A DNA stretch of 64,000 bases, from the NCBI RefSeq assembly GCF_030161595.1, contig NZ_BSUM01000001.1, forward strand, positions 3,472,001-3,536,000, in the 5' to 3' direction. This document shows, one piece after another, positions 1 to 9,900 of this stretch (within the stretch, counting starts at the first letter, position 1; every line of letters begins with the position of its first letter). This DNA comes from Litorihabitans aurantiacus (lineage in GTDB: Bacteria > Actinomycetota > Actinomycetes > Actinomycetales > Beutenbergiaceae). The notes under the pieces were generated by a model that worked only from the letters and a program-made list of their open reading frames with translations, was not told the DNA's origin and did not search any database. The translations under genes and the position numbers were made by a program.

Positions 1-404
1 TTGACCATGCGGTTGTTCATCACGCTGCCGACGGCGGCGGCCGCGGCGACGGCGGCGCCCGAGACCGCACCGAACATCGTGTTGGCCACGACGTTCGTCT
101 GCGCGAGCGACGCGGGTGCGCGCCCGGTGAGCACCTTGGCGGCGTCCACGAGGCGGCTGGCGATCCCGCCGTTGTTCATGATCACGCCCGCCAGCACGAA
201 CAGGGGTATCGCGAGCAGCGGGAAGGAGTTGATGCCGGTGAAGATGCGCTGCGCGCTGACCAGCGCGGCCTGCTCCGGCCCGAGGATCGGGACGGCGGCC
301 AGGAAGGAGGCGACGCCGATGACGATCGCGATGGGGACCGAGGAGACGATCCCGATGATGATGCAGAACAGCAGGATGAGGCCGACGAGGGCTGCGGGAT
401 CCAT
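1..404 (-). CDS. dctM: TRAP transporter large permease (DctM), partial
   Basis: This is the N-terminal 134 residues of the large membrane subunit of a tripartite ATP-independent periplasmic transporter. The subunit carries the solute channel and the cation coupling site. The gene starts at ATG 404 and runs off the left edge. Visible are a hydrophobic first helix (LVGLILLFCIIIGIVSSVPIAI), the segment FPLLAIPLFVLAGVIMNNGG typical of DctM, and a glycine/alanine-rich stretch (MFGAVSGAAVAAAAAVGSVM). Its ATG overlaps the stop of dctQ by one base, so the two are translationally coupled. The substrate cannot be read from this subunit. The lar genes upstream point to a 2-hydroxyacid. Confidence 0.93.
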   Translation of the reverse strand, partial: MDPAALVGLILLFCIIIGIVSSVPIAIVIGVASFLAAVPILGPEQAALVSAQRIFTGINSFPLLAIPLFVLAGVIMNNGGIASRLVDAAKVLTGRAPASLAQTNVVANTMFGAVSGAAVAAAAAVGSVMNNRMV

Positions 405-952
405 CACGCCTCCTTGCGCGGGGTGAGCGGTTCGACCGTGGCGGCCACGACCTCGGACTCGTCCTCGAGCTCGACGTACGGCCCGTGGGTCCCGCGGAGC
501 AGACCGGCGACGTAGTACAGCGAGTAGAAGGCGATGAGCGTGCCGGCCACGGGGAGGGCGAGGTACATCTGCCCGAGGGTGAACGGCAGCGCCGAGAGGT
601 TCTGCAGCCACGCGTTGCTCGCGGCCCGCCCGCCGCCCCAGATGAGCACGACGACGGTGAAGGCGAGCGTGATCAGCTGGACCACGACGGCGAGCGCGCG
701 CTCGCTGCGCCCGGGGAGCTTGCGCGCCACGAACTCGACGGCGATGTGGCCGCGCTCGCCGAACACGAAGGCGGCGGCGAACAGCCCGAGCCACACGAAG
801 GTGAGGCGGGCACCCTCGTCGGTCCAGGACGCCGGCGCCCCGAGCACCTGGCGGCTGACGATCTGCCAGACGACGATGAGCACGAGCATGGCGAACAGCA
901 CCACGACGATCCAGTACAGGGCCCTGTCGAGGGCCTTCTTGACGCTATCCAC
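404..952 (-). CDS. dctQ: TRAP transporter small permease (DctQ)
   Basis: This 182-residue, four-helix membrane protein is the small subunit of a TRAP transporter. Hydrophobic segments lie at about residues 13-33, 48-66, 88-108 and 126-148. The signature WTDEGARLTFVWLGLFAAA follows the first helix, as in the DctQ family. The acidic C-terminal tail is cytoplasmic by analogy. It lies between dctP and dctM in the usual P-Q-M order, 33 bases after dctP and overlapping dctM by one base. Confidence 0.93.
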   Translation of the reverse strand: MDSVKKALDRALYWIVVVLFAMLVLIVVWQIVSRQVLGAPASWTDEGARLTFVWLGLFAAAFVFGERGHIAVEFVARKLPGRSERALAVVVQLITLAFTVVVLIWGGGRAASNAWLQNLSALPFTLGQMYLALPVAGTLIAFYSLYYVAGLLRGTHGPYVELEDESEVVAATVEPLTPRKEA

Positions 953-985
953 GCGTCACCTCCGTGGTGGTGGGGGTCGGGGCGG

Positions 986-1990
986 TCACGGCTGCGCCGC
1001 CGCTCGCGCGGCGTCGTAGAGCGCGCGCTGGGAGTCGGTCGTGATGAAGGTGTCGGCCATCGCCTCGAGCGGCTCGGCGAACGCGGCGTCGTCGACCTCG
1101 GAGAAGGTCGCCCCGCCCGCCGTCGCCCCCTCGATGGCCTCCTGCGTGGCCTCGGCCCAGAGCTGCGTGTGCTCCTCGTGGGCCGCCGTGAACGCGGCGT
1201 CGAACGCCTCGCGGTCGGCCGGCGTCATGCTCGCCAGCAGGTCGGAGTTGATGATGATGTAGTCGAGGCCGACGAGGTGGTTGGTGTAGCTCCAGTACGG
1301 TGCCACCTCGAAGTGGCGCTGCGTGAAGTAGGAGACCTCGTTGTTCTCGGCGGCGTCCACGACACCGGACTGCAGCCCGGTGTAGAGCTCGCCGTAGGCG
1401 AGCGGGGTGCCGATCCCGCCGAGCGCGCGCGCCATGGCGAGCTGGAGGTCGGACTCCTGCACCCGGATCTGCTTGCCGGCCAGGTCGGCCGGGGTCTCGA
1501 TCGGCTCGTCGGTGTAGACCGAGCGCGCCCCCTGCGTGAAGCCGCCGAGGACCGTGATGTTGTTGCGCTCCTCGAGCGAGGAGAACAGGTCCCCGGTGAT
1601 CTCGGGGTCGTGGATCACCCGCATCTGGTGCTCGACGTCGTCGAACACGCGCGGCAGGTTGAACACCACGAAGTCGGGGTTGAGGTTCTCGAGCTGGGGC
1701 CCCGAGACCACGGCCATGTCGACCGAGCCGTCGGAGACGAGCTGGAGCGCCTCGGCCTGGGCGCCGAGGGTCTCGTTGGGGTAGATGTCGGTGTCGTAGC
1801 CCTCGGTGGTCTCGGCCAGGGCCTCGCCCAGGTGGTCGAGCGCGATGTAGGAGGGGTGGGCCTCGCTCTGGTTGAGCGCGATGCGCAGCGGGCGGCCCTC
1901 GCCGTCGGCGAAGCCCGGGCCGCACGCGGCCAGGAGCAGCGTCGCGGTGGTCGCGCCGGCGACGACCGCGGTGATCGTCCGGTTCCTCAT
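986..1990 (-). CDS. dctP: TRAP transporter solute-binding lipoprotein (DctP)
   Basis: This 334-residue extracytoplasmic receptor delivers its ligand to the DctQM permease. A lipobox (LLLAAC) ends at residue 23, so the mature protein should be membrane-anchored, as expected in a Gram-positive. DctP family features are EALAETTEGYDTDIYPNETL, the GKQIRVQESDLQLAMARALG segment that carries the conserved ligand-carboxylate arginine, and GLQSGVVDAAENN. ATG 1990 directly precedes the signal peptide. It is first in the dctPQM operon and about 150 bases downstream of larB. That gap holds a tandem GTTGCC motif also found upstream of larE. Confidence 0.93.
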   Translation of the reverse strand: MRNRTITAVVAGATTATLLLAACGPGFADGEGRPLRIALNQSEAHPSYIALDHLGEALAETTEGYDTDIYPNETLGAQAEALQLVSDGSVDMAVVSGPQLENLNPDFVVFNLPRVFDDVEHQMRVIHDPEITGDLFSSLEERNNITVLGGFTQGARSVYTDEPIETPADLAGKQIRVQESDLQLAMARALGGIGTPLAYGELYTGLQSGVVDAAENNEVSYFTQRHFEVAPYWSYTNHLVGLDYIIINSDLLASMTPADREAFDAAFTAAHEEHTQLWAEATQEAIEGATAGGATFSEVDDAAFAEPLEAMADTFITTDSQRALYDAARAAAQP

Positions 1991-2103
1991 GTGTGTCCGT
2001 TCCTTCGGTGACGTCGTCGTCAGGCCGAGCCGGCGCCTCGCGCCGCGGCCCCTTCGCCGATCGATGCGCCCATCTATCCAGAGCGGCGGCGCCGTGCTGC
2101 AGT

Positions 2104-2123
2104 TGTTGCCGCGTGTTGCCGCG
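2104..2123. promoter_or_regulatory. Tandem TGTTGCCGCG motif before dctP
   Basis: The 10-base sequence TGTTGCCGCG occurs twice head-to-tail, one helical turn apart, in the larB-dctP gap. The same GTTGCC-N4-GTTGCC arrangement occurs at 3791-3806 upstream of larE. Its placement before both transcription units of the lar/TRAP cluster suggests a shared regulator site. The divergent LacI-family gene at 3869 is the obvious candidate. LacI operators are normally palindromic, so a second regulator is possible. Confidence 0.4.
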
Positions 2124-2144
2124 GCGGTGGTCCGGCTGGAGCGG

Positions 2145-2846
2145 TCAGCCGGCGGCGATCTGCGCCGCGAGGTGGCCGCCGCCGTAGCCGTTGTCGATGT
2201 TCACGACGGCGACGCCCGGCGAGCACGCGTTCAGCATCGACAGCAGCGGGGCGACGCCGCCGAACGCCGCACCGTAGCCGACCGAGGTGGGGATCGCGAC
2301 GACGGGGCAGCTCACCAGCCCCGCCACCACGCTCGGCAGCGCACCGTCCATCCCGGCGGCCACGACGACGACGCGGGCCGAGCGCAGCAGGTCCAGCTGG
2401 GCCAGCACGCGGTGCAGCCCCGCCACCCCGACGTCGACGACGAGCTCGGTGGCGCGCCCGAGGTGGCGCGCGGTCAGCTCGGCCTCGCGCGCCACGGCCA
2501 GGTCGGAGGTGCCGGCGCTGAGCACGACGACGAGCCCGCCGGTCGGTGCGGGCGGCTGCGGCGGCCAGGCCACGAGGCGGGCGACGGCGTCGTGGTGCGC
2601 GTCCGGCAGCGCGGTCAGGACGGCGTCCACCTGGTCCTCGCGGACGCGCGTGAAGAGCGTGGGCGTGCCGGCGGCGGCGACCTCCGCGGCGATCGCGGCG
2701 ACCTGGTCCGGCGTCTTCGGCTCGCACAGCACGGCCTCGGGGTAGCCGCGGCGGGCGGCGCGGTCGTGGTCGAGGCGCGCGACGCGCAGCAGCTCGGGGC
2801 CGGGCTCCCAGGCGGTGCCGGTCCCGGTGCCGGGTGCGTCAGCCAC
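2145..2846 (-). CDS. larB: Nickel-pincer cofactor biosynthesis protein LarB
   Basis: LarB carboxylates and hydrolyses nicotinic acid adenine dinucleotide to make the pyridinium-3,5-dicarboxylate precursor of the nickel-pincer cofactor of LarA-type racemases. The 233-residue protein has the AIR-carboxylase-like C-terminal half: LVVVLSAGTSDLAVAREA, VVVAAGMDGALPSVVAGLV, VVAIPTSVGYGAAFGG and the C-terminal NIDNGYGGGHLAA. I chose GTG 2846 because it overlaps the larE stop by eight bases (GTGGCTGA), giving coupled translation. No larC or larA is visible here. They may lie beyond dctM or elsewhere. Confidence 0.93.
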   Translation of the reverse strand: MADAPGTGTGTAWEPGPELLRVARLDHDRAARRGYPEAVLCEPKTPDQVAAIAAEVAAAGTPTLFTRVREDQVDAVLTALPDAHHDAVARLVAWPPQPPAPTGGLVVVLSAGTSDLAVAREAELTARHLGRATELVVDVGVAGLHRVLAQLDLLRSARVVVVAAGMDGALPSVVAGLVSCPVVAIPTSVGYGAAFGGVAPLLSMLNACSPGVAVVNIDNGYGGGHLAAQIAAG

Positions 2847-3726
2847 GGACGGACACCAGGGGCAGCGTGAACGCCCCGGACTGGATGCCGCGCAGGTCGA
2901 GCGCGGCGAAGCGGAAGCCGGCCGCCCGGACGGCGGCGTCCACCTCCTCGCGGCGCTCGACCGCGGTGGTGAGCTCCGCCGTCGGGAGCTCGATGCGCGC
3001 GACGTCGCCGTGGTGGCGCACGCGGCTGTCGGTGAACCCCAGGCGCCGCAGCGCGGTCTCGGCGGCGTCGACCTGCGCGAGCTTCTCCGGGGTGACCTCG
3101 GAGAAGTGCGGGATGCGCGACGCCAGGCACGGGGCCGCGGGCTTGTCGGCGACGGGCACCTCCAGCGCGCGGGCGAGCTCGCGCACCATCGCCTTGGTCA
3201 TCCCGGCCTCCGCGAGCGGGCGCAGCACGCGGTGCTGCGTGGCGGCGCGCGAGCCGGGGCGGTCCGGCCGGCGCGCGTCGTCGGCGTTCTCGCCGTAGGC
3301 GACCGCGGCGAGGCCGAGCTCGGCCACCAGGTCGTCGGAGATGCGCGTGAAGAGCTCGTCCTTGCAGTGGAAGCAGCGGTCGGGGCCGTTCGCGCGGTAG
3401 GCGGCAGAGGAGCCCTCGTGGGTCTGGACCTCCACCAGCCGCGCCCCGATCGACGCGGCCGTCTCGTGCGCGCGGGTGCGCTCGTCGGTCGCGAGGCTGG
3501 AGGAGACGCCCAGGACCGCGACGACGGCGTCCGCGCCCAACGTGCGGACCGCCAGCGCGAGCAGCGTGGCCGAGTCGACCCCGCCGGAGAACGCGACGCC
3601 GAGCGGCGCGTGGCCCGCCAGGGCGTGCGCGGCGGTCGCGGTCGCCGTCGCGAGCGGTTCCGCCAGGAGGTCGCCGAGGTCGCCGATGCCGCCGATGTCC
3701 CGGATGCCCGCTGCCGCCGTCGTCAT
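2839..3726 (-). CDS. larE: Pyridinium-3,5-dicarboxylate sulfurtransferase LarE
   Basis: LarE is an ATP-dependent PP-loop enzyme that converts the two carboxylates of the LarB product to thiocarboxylates. The 295-residue protein shows the PP-loop GVAFSGGVDSATLLALA (about residue 43), the cysteine motif GPDRCFHCKDELF, and APCLASRIPHFSEVTPEK. From memory the last contains the cysteine that some LarE enzymes sacrifice as sulfur donor. The C-terminal RLGFTDSRVRHHGDVARIEL segment is also family-typical. It is the first gene of the larEB unit and is divergent from the LacI gene, with a 142-base intergenic region. Confidence 0.95.
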   Translation of the reverse strand: MTTAAAGIRDIGGIGDLGDLLAEPLATATATAAHALAGHAPLGVAFSGGVDSATLLALAVRTLGADAVVAVLGVSSSLATDERTRAHETAASIGARLVEVQTHEGSSAAYRANGPDRCFHCKDELFTRISDDLVAELGLAAVAYGENADDARRPDRPGSRAATQHRVLRPLAEAGMTKAMVRELARALEVPVADKPAAPCLASRIPHFSEVTPEKLAQVDAAETALRRLGFTDSRVRHHGDVARIELPTAELTTAVERREEVDAAVRAAGFRFAALDLRGIQSGAFTLPLVSVRG

Positions 3727-3789
3727 ACCCGCTCCCTCGTCGATGTCGTGACGGACCAGTCTGGGCCGGGCCGCGGCGTCGGCCCCGGC

Positions 3790-3807
3790 TGTTGCCAGGC
3801 GTTGCCA
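3790..3807. promoter_or_regulatory. Tandem GTTGCCA motif between larE and lacI
   Basis: GTTGCCA at 3791-3797 is repeated at 3801-3807 with a 10-base period in the divergent larE/lacI control region. It mirrors the repeat before dctP at 2104-2123. It lies about 64 bases before the larE start and about 50 bases upstream of the lacI -10 element, so one bound protein could affect both promoters. Confidence 0.4.
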
Positions 3808-3856
3808 CCCCGGGTGACGACGCCGGACGCCCGGCCCGGCGCCCGCCGTCGGGGTC

Positions 3857-3862
3857 TACCGT
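3857..3862 (+). promoter_or_regulatory. -10 element of a leaderless lacI-family promoter
   Basis: TACCGT ends six bases before the GTG start at 3869. Transcription would begin at or next to the start codon, giving a leaderless mRNA. No Shine-Dalgarno sequence is present. Confidence 0.5.
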
Positions 3863-3868
3863 GGGCCG

Positions 3869-4888
3869 GTGAGCGAGCGCCCGGCCGATGAGGACCGCCC
3901 GGCCCCGACGATCTACGACGTCGCCCGGGCCGCGGGCGTCGCGCCCTCGACCGTCTCGCGCGCGCTGTCCCGCCCGGGCCGCGTGAGCACGGCGACGGCG
4001 GAGAAGGTGCACGCCGCCGCGCTGGAGCTCGGCTACCGGCGCGCGTCGGTCGGACCCGTGCTCACGTCCGTCCCCACCCGGATGCTCGCGATGGTCGTGG
4101 CCGACATCGGGAACCCGCAGTTCGTCGACGTCGTGCGCGGGGCGACGGCGGCGGCCGAGGCCGCCGGCTACACGATGCTGCTGGTGGACGCGCAGGAGTC
4201 CGACGTGCGCGAGCGCGAGGCGGCCTCGACGTTCCTCGACGCCGTCGACGGGCTCATCCTCACGAGCCCACGCCTGTCGGACTCGGGCATCCGCGGCATC
4301 GCGAAGCGGCGCCCGGTGATCGTGCTGAACCGCATCGTCAGCGGGCTGCCGAGCGTCCTGACCGACGGTGCGCGCGGCGTGCGCCGCGCCGCCGAGCACC
4401 TCGGCCAGCTCGGGCACCGCGAGATCACCTACGTCGCGGGTCCCGAGGCGTCCTGGGCCGACGGCGTGCGCTGGCGTGGTCTCGAGGAGGCCGGCCTCGA
4501 GCTCGACATGCGCGTGCGCCGCATCGGTCCGAACGCGCCGACGGTCGAGGGCGGGGCGCGGGCCGCGCGCCGGTGGGCGCAGCGGCCGACGACGGCGGTC
4601 GTCGCGTTCAACGACGTCATGGCGGTCGGGTTCGTGCGCGGGCTGCGCGCGCTCGGGGTCGCGGTGCCGGGCGAGGTCAGCGTGGTCGGCTTCGACAACA
4701 GCGCGATCGGGGCGCTGACGGCGCCCTCCCTCACCTCGGTCGCCTCGCCGCTGCAGCTGCAGGGCAGCACGGCCGTGCGCAACCTGCTCGCGATCGTGGG
4801 CGGGGCGCGCTCGAGCGGCGAGCCCGTGCTGCTGCCCGTGAAGCTCGTGGTGCGCGACTCGACGGCGCGCGCCGCGCGCTCGGGGTGA
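3869..4888 (+). CDS. LacI-family transcriptional regulator
   Basis: This 339-residue repressor has an N-terminal LacI helix-turn-helix ([20 protein letters not shown], about residues 12-31, then the hinge [24 protein letters not shown]). A periplasmic-binding-like sensor domain follows, with the family motifs [31 protein letters not shown] and [22 protein letters not shown]. It is divergent from larEB-dctPQM and is probably the local regulator of that cluster. Its ligand could be the 2-hydroxyacid or a derived sugar acid. Start GTG 3869 is supported by the -10 element just upstream. Confidence 0.92.
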   Translation: MSERPADEDRPAPTIYDVARAAGVAPSTVSRALSRPGRVSTATAEKVHAAALELGYRRASVGPVLTSVPTRMLAMVVADIGNPQFVDVVRGATAAAEAAGYTMLLVDAQESDVREREAASTFLDAVDGLILTSPRLSDSGIRGIAKRRPVIVLNRIVSGLPSVLTDGARGVRRAAEHLGQLGHREITYVAGPEASWADGVRWRGLEEAGLELDMRVRRIGPNAPTVEGGARAARRWAQRPTTAVVAFNDVMAVGFVRGLRALGVAVPGEVSVVGFDNSAIGALTAPSLTSVASPLQLQGSTAVRNLLAIVGGARSSGEPVLLPVKLVVRDSTARAARSG

Positions 4889-4937
4889 CCGCGGTCGGAC
4901 GGGTATTGCCGGCGGCGCCTCCCGGCGGCCCCCGCAC

Positions 4938-4943
4938 TACGCT
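4938..4943 (+). promoter_or_regulatory. -10 element of a leaderless pgi promoter
   Basis: TACGCT ends six bases before ATG 4950, the same geometry as at lacI. No ribosome binding site lies between them. Confidence 0.5.
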
Positions 4944-4949
4944 CGGGGC

Positions 4950-6635
4950 ATGACCTCGACGACGCCCGTGGACCCCACCAGCACCCCGGCCTGGGCGGAG
5001 CTCACCGCCCTGCACGGCTCGTTCACGCCGGACCTGCGTGGCTGGTTCGACGGCGACCCCGGCCGGGTCGAGCGCCTCACGCACGCCCTCGGCGACCTGC
5101 ACGTCGACCTGTCGAAGAACCTCGTGACCGACGAGGTGCTCGCCTCGCTCGTGCACCTCGCGCAGGACACCGGCGTCGCCGAGCGCTACGCCGCGATGCT
5201 CGCGGGCGAGCACATCAACACGACCGAGGACCGCGCCGTGCTGCACACGGCGCTGCGCCGCCCGGCCGGGCAGGCACCGTCGCTCGAGGTCGACGGGCAG
5301 GACGTGGACGCCGACGTCGCCGAGGTCCTGGGACGCATCGACGCGTTCGCGGAGCGTGTGCGTTCAGGTGACTGGGTGGGGGTCACGGGCAAGCGTGTCG
5401 AGACCGTGGTCAACATTGGCATCGGCGGCTCCGACCTCGGACCGGTGATGGTCTACGAGGCCCTGAAGCCGTACGTCCAGGAGGGCCTGAGCGCGCGCTT
5501 CGTCTCCAACATCGATCCGACCGACCTGGCCCAGAAGGTCGCGGACCTCGACCCCGAGACGACGCTGTTCATCGTCGCGTCGAAGACGTTCACGACGCTG
5601 GAGACGCTGACCAACGCGCGCCTGGCGCGCGACTGGCTCTGGGAGCGCCTGGCCGCCGCCGGCGCGATCGGCGACGACGACGCGGCGCGCACCGACGCCG
5701 TCGCACACCACTTCGTGGCCGTCTCCACGGCCCTGGAGAAGGTGGCCGACTTCGGCATCGACACCGCCAACGCGTTCGGTTTCTGGGACTGGGTCGGCGG
5801 GCGGTACTCGGTCGACTCCGCGATCGGGCTCTCGCTCGCGATCACGCTCGGCCCCGACGCGTTCCGCGAGCTCCTCGCGGGCTTCCACACGGTCGACGAG
5901 CACGTGCGCACGCAGCCGCTGGAGCGCAACGTGCCCGTCCTCATGGGCCTGCTGAACGTCTGGTACGTGAACTTCCTCGGCGCACAGACGCACGCCGTGC
6001 TCCCGTACGCGCAGCAGCTGCACCGCTTCCCGGCCTACCTCCAGCAGCTCACGATGGAGTCCAACGGCAAGTCCGTGCGGTGGGACGGTTCGCCAGTGGC
6101 GACCGACACCGGTGAGGTGTTCTGGGGCGAGCCGGGCACGAACGGGCAGCACGCCTTCTACCAGCTCATCCACCAGGGCACGCGGCTGATCCCGGCGGAC
6201 TTCATCGCCGTCGCGAACCCGGCGTACCCGTTGGCCGACGGCGGCCGCGACGTGCACGCGCTGTTCCTCGCCAACTTCCTCGCGCAGACGAAGGCGCTCG
6301 CGTTCGGGAAGACGGCGGCGGAGGTCGAGGCCGAGGGGACCACGGGTGCGCTGGTGGCGGCCCGCACGTTCGCCGGCAACCGGCCCACGACGTCGATCGT
6401 CGCGCCCGCGCTGACGCCGGCCGTGCTCGGCCAGCTCGTCGCGCTCTACGAGCACATCACCTTCGTGCAGGGTGTGGTGTGGGGCATCAACTCCTTCGAC
6501 CAGTGGGGCGTCGAGCTCGGCAAGCAGCTCGCGCTGCAGATCGCGCCGGCGATCGAGGGCGACGACGACGCCCTCGCCGCGCAGGACGCCTCCACCCGGG
6601 CGCTGATCGAGTACTACCGGGCGCACCGGGGCTGA
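4950..6635 (+). CDS. pgi: Glucose-6-phosphate isomerase
   Basis: This cytoplasmic enzyme interconverts glucose-6-phosphate and fructose-6-phosphate in glycolysis. At 561 residues it has the normal bacterial length. Diagnostic segments are [20 protein letters not shown], the phosphate-binding [21 protein letters not shown], the PGI signature [19 protein letters not shown] with its active-site Glu, and [17 protein letters not shown] with the catalytic Lys. It stands alone, 61 bases after lacI, with its own promoter and a strong hairpin downstream. Confidence 0.98.
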   Translation: MTSTTPVDPTSTPAWAELTALHGSFTPDLRGWFDGDPGRVERLTHALGDLHVDLSKNLVTDEVLASLVHLAQDTGVAERYAAMLAGEHINTTEDRAVLHTALRRPAGQAPSLEVDGQDVDADVAEVLGRIDAFAERVRSGDWVGVTGKRVETVVNIGIGGSDLGPVMVYEALKPYVQEGLSARFVSNIDPTDLAQKVADLDPETTLFIVASKTFTTLETLTNARLARDWLWERLAAAGAIGDDDAARTDAVAHHFVAVSTALEKVADFGIDTANAFGFWDWVGGRYSVDSAIGLSLAITLGPDAFRELLAGFHTVDEHVRTQPLERNVPVLMGLLNVWYVNFLGAQTHAVLPYAQQLHRFPAYLQQLTMESNGKSVRWDGSPVATDTGEVFWGEPGTNGQHAFYQLIHQGTRLIPADFIAVANPAYPLADGGRDVHALFLANFLAQTKALAFGKTAAEVEAEGTTGALVAARTFAGNRPTTSIVAPALTPAVLGQLVALYEHITFVQGVVWGINSFDQWGVELGKQLALQIAPAIEGDDDALAAQDASTRALIEYYRAHRG

Positions 6636-6646
6636 GAGGTCGTCTC

Positions 6647-6683
6647 CTCGATCCGGTCACGAGCGGTTCGTGACCGGATCGAG
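6647..6683 (+). terminator. Hairpin terminator after pgi
   Basis: A perfect 16-bp stem (6647-6662 with 6668-6683) closes a GCGGT loop, 11 bases after the pgi stop. No U-tract follows, which is common for actinobacterial terminators. Several GATCGAGA repeats follow it up to about 6715. Confidence 0.8.
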
Positions 6684-6811
6684 ATGCGATCGAGATCAGA
6701 TCGAGACGTGTGATCGGGACCCGCGGCACGCCGCGGTTCCTCACGCGAAGCATGCACCAAACTCGTCATTACTGAGCCCATCTTGAGCATTTCCTGAGGC
6801 TCTCCCGAGGG

Positions 6812-6840
6812 TACGGTGCGCGTGACGCCTCAGCGCTGAG
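6812..6840 (+). promoter_or_regulatory. Putative -10 and palindrome upstream of the nuclease gene
   Basis: TACGGT (6812-6817) is a plausible -10 hexamer, followed by the perfect palindrome CTCAGCGCTGAG at 6829-6840, about where an operator overlapping the transcription start would lie. A GTTCACC heptamer follows at 6844-6850. This heptamer is the core of actinobacterial PHO boxes, but a convincing second 11-base repeat is missing. No clear -35 was found. Confidence 0.3.
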
Positions 6841-6932
6841 AGCGTTCACCGGCCGGTTACGTGGGCGACGCCGCGATGTCGTACCCGCGCCCTACCGTGA
6901 CCGCGTTCCCGTTTCGAAGAAGAGGTGATGTC

Positions 6933-9900
6933 ATGCGTTCGTGGGCCCGTCCCGCGGCAGTAGCAGGTGCTGCTGCCATCGCAGTGTCAGGGGTGGTGAT
7001 CGCGCCCGGCGCCGCAGCCGCCGTGAGTCCCGACGCCCCCGTGGTGATCAACGAGGTCTACGGGGGAGGTGGGAACTCCGGTGCCGTCTTCTCGCACGAC
7101 TTCATCGAGCTGCGCAACACCAGCTCCACGCCGCAGTCGGTCGACGGCTGGTCGGTGCAGTACGCGTCCTCCGCCGGGACGAACTGGAGCGGCCGCATCA
7201 ACCTGAGCGGGACCATCCCCGCCGGCGGTCTCTACCTCGTCCAGGGCGGGACGAACAACGCGTCCGTGGGAGCCCCGCTGCCGACGCCGAACGCGAGCGG
7301 CAACGTCAACCTCGCCGGCGCGAACGGCAACGTCGCGCTGACCAGCTCCACCGCCGCGCTGAGCTGCCAGGCCGCCGCGTGCGCCGCCGACGCCGCCGTG
7401 GTCGACCTCGTCGGATTCGGCACGGGTGCCGCGTTCGCCGGTACGGGAGCCGCTCCGGCGCCGAGCAACTCCACCTCGGTCGCTCGTGACGCCGCCGGCA
7501 CCAACACCGCGGACAACGCCGCCGACTTCACGGTCGGCGCGCCCACGCCGTCCGCCGGGTCGACCACGCCCGTCGACCCGCCGACCCCCGAGCCCGGCGA
7601 GACGCTGACGATCGCCCAGGTGCGGGCCCTGACCTCCGGCACCGTCACCACGCGCGGCGTCGTCACCGCGGCCTACCCCACGGGTGGCTACAACGGCTAC
7701 GTCATCCAGACGCCCGGCACCGGCGCCGAGAACGACGGCCGCACCGTCTCCGACGCGATCTTCGTCTTCTCCTCGGCCACCGTCGGCTCCGTCGCCGTCG
7801 GTGACTACGTCGAGGTGACCGGTACGCGCGGCGAGTTCAACGGCCTGTCCCAGATCCAGGTGACCGCGGCCTCCGGCCTCACGCAGCTGACCGAGGAGGT
7901 GCCCGCGCCCGTCCCGGCCGCGATCGCCCTGCCGGCCGCCGCGGACCGCGAGCCGTTCGAGTCGATGCTGATCGCTCCGCAGGGCGACTTCACCGTTTCC
8001 AACACCTACTCGACCAACCAGTACGGCGAGGTCGGCCTGGCCAGCGGCACCACGCCGCTGATCCAGCCCACCCAGGTCGCGCGCCCCGGCACGCCCGAGG
8101 CGGCCGCCGTCGCCGCGGACAACGCCGACCGCGGCGTGATCCTGGACGACGGCGCGTCGACGAACTTCTTCAACAACCGTCAGCAGACGCCGCCCTACAT
8201 CTCCACCACCGACCCGGTCATCATCGGCGCGGCGGTCGAGTTCACGGACCCGGTCATCCTCGACTGGCGCAACAACGCGTGGAAGCTCAGCCCGACCTCG
8301 CAGGTCACCCCGGCCGACGCGTCCGCCTACCCCGCGACGTTCGAGAACACGCGCACGCAGGCGCCCGACGCCGAGGCCATCGGTGACGCCGACCTGACCG
8401 TGGGCGCGTTCAACGTCCTGAACTACTTCACGACGCTCGGGTTCAACACCCCGGGCTGCACGTCCTACGACGACCGCGACGGCAACCCCGTCACCGTCCG
8501 CGGCGGCTGCGACCCGCGCGGCGCGTGGGGCCAGGCCGACCTGGACCGCCAGCAGTCCAAGATCGTCGACGCCATCAACGCCACCGACGCGAGCGTCCTC
8601 GGGCTCATGGAGATCGAGAACTCCGCGAAGCTCGGCAAGCCGGCCGACGCGGCCACGGCCACGCTCGTGAACGCCCTGAACGCGCAGGCGGGCACCACGA
8701 AGTGGGACTACGTCCGGTCCAACTCGGCGGAGCTCCCGCCGCTGTCGCAGCAGGACGTGATCACCAACGCGATCATCTTCCAGCCGGCCGAGGTCGAGCT
8801 GGACGGCGCCCTCCGCGTGCTCGGCAACCAGAGCGCGAGCGGGTCCGCGTACCAGAACGCGCGCGAGCCGCTCGGGCAGAGCTTCGTGCCCGTCGGCGGC
8901 ACCGACGAGGAGAGCGTCTTCGTCGTCGTCAACCACTTCAAGTCCAAGGGTTCGGCCGGCCCGCTGCAGGGCGACGCCGACGCCGGTGACGGTCAGGGCG
9001 CCTCCAACGCCTCGCGCGTGGCCCAGGCCACGGCGCTGCGCGAGTGGCTGCCGACCGTGACGGAGGAGGGCGACGCCGTCGCGCTCGTCGGCGACTTCAA
9101 CTCCTACGGCATGGAGGACCCGCTCGAGGTCTTCGTCCAGGCGGGCTTCACCGACGCCGCCACGGAGTTCGGCGCCGGCTACTCCTACAGCTTCCAGGGC
9201 CTGTCCGGCTCGCTCGACCACGTCTTCCTCAACGAGGCGGCGATGGAGCGCGCGACCGGCGCCGACATCTGGAACATCAACTCGGGCGAGTCCATCGCGC
9301 TCGAGTACAGCCGGTACCTCAACCACGGCACGGACTTCTACGCCCCGGGCCCGTACCGCTCCTCGGACCACGACCCGGTCATCGCCGGTCTCTCGGTCGA
9401 GCCGGTCGTCCCCGCCGAGCCGGTCGGCCTCTCGCTGCTGAACATCAACGACTTCCACGGTCGCATCGACAACAACACGGTGAACTTCGCCGGGACGGTC
9501 GAGCAGCAGCGCGCGGCGATCGACGCCGAGGGCGGCTCCTCGCTGTTCCTCTCGGCCGGTGACAACATCGGTGCCTCGCTGTTCGCCTCCGCCGTCGCGC
9601 AGGACCAGCCCACGATCGACGTCCTCAACGCGCTCGAGCTGGCCTCCTCGGCGGTCGGCAACCACGAGTTCGACCAGGGCTACGACGACCTCGTCGACCG
9701 CGTGATCGACGGCGGCGAGAACGCGACGTTCCCGATCCTGGGCGCCAACGTGCGCCTGGCGGACGGCAGCCCCGCGCTCCAGGAGTACTCGCTGCACGAG
9801 GTCGACGGCCTCACGGTGGCCGTGATCGGCGCGGTGACGGAGGAGACCCCGACGCTGGTCAGCCCGGCCGGCATCGCGGACCTGACGTTCACCGACCCGG

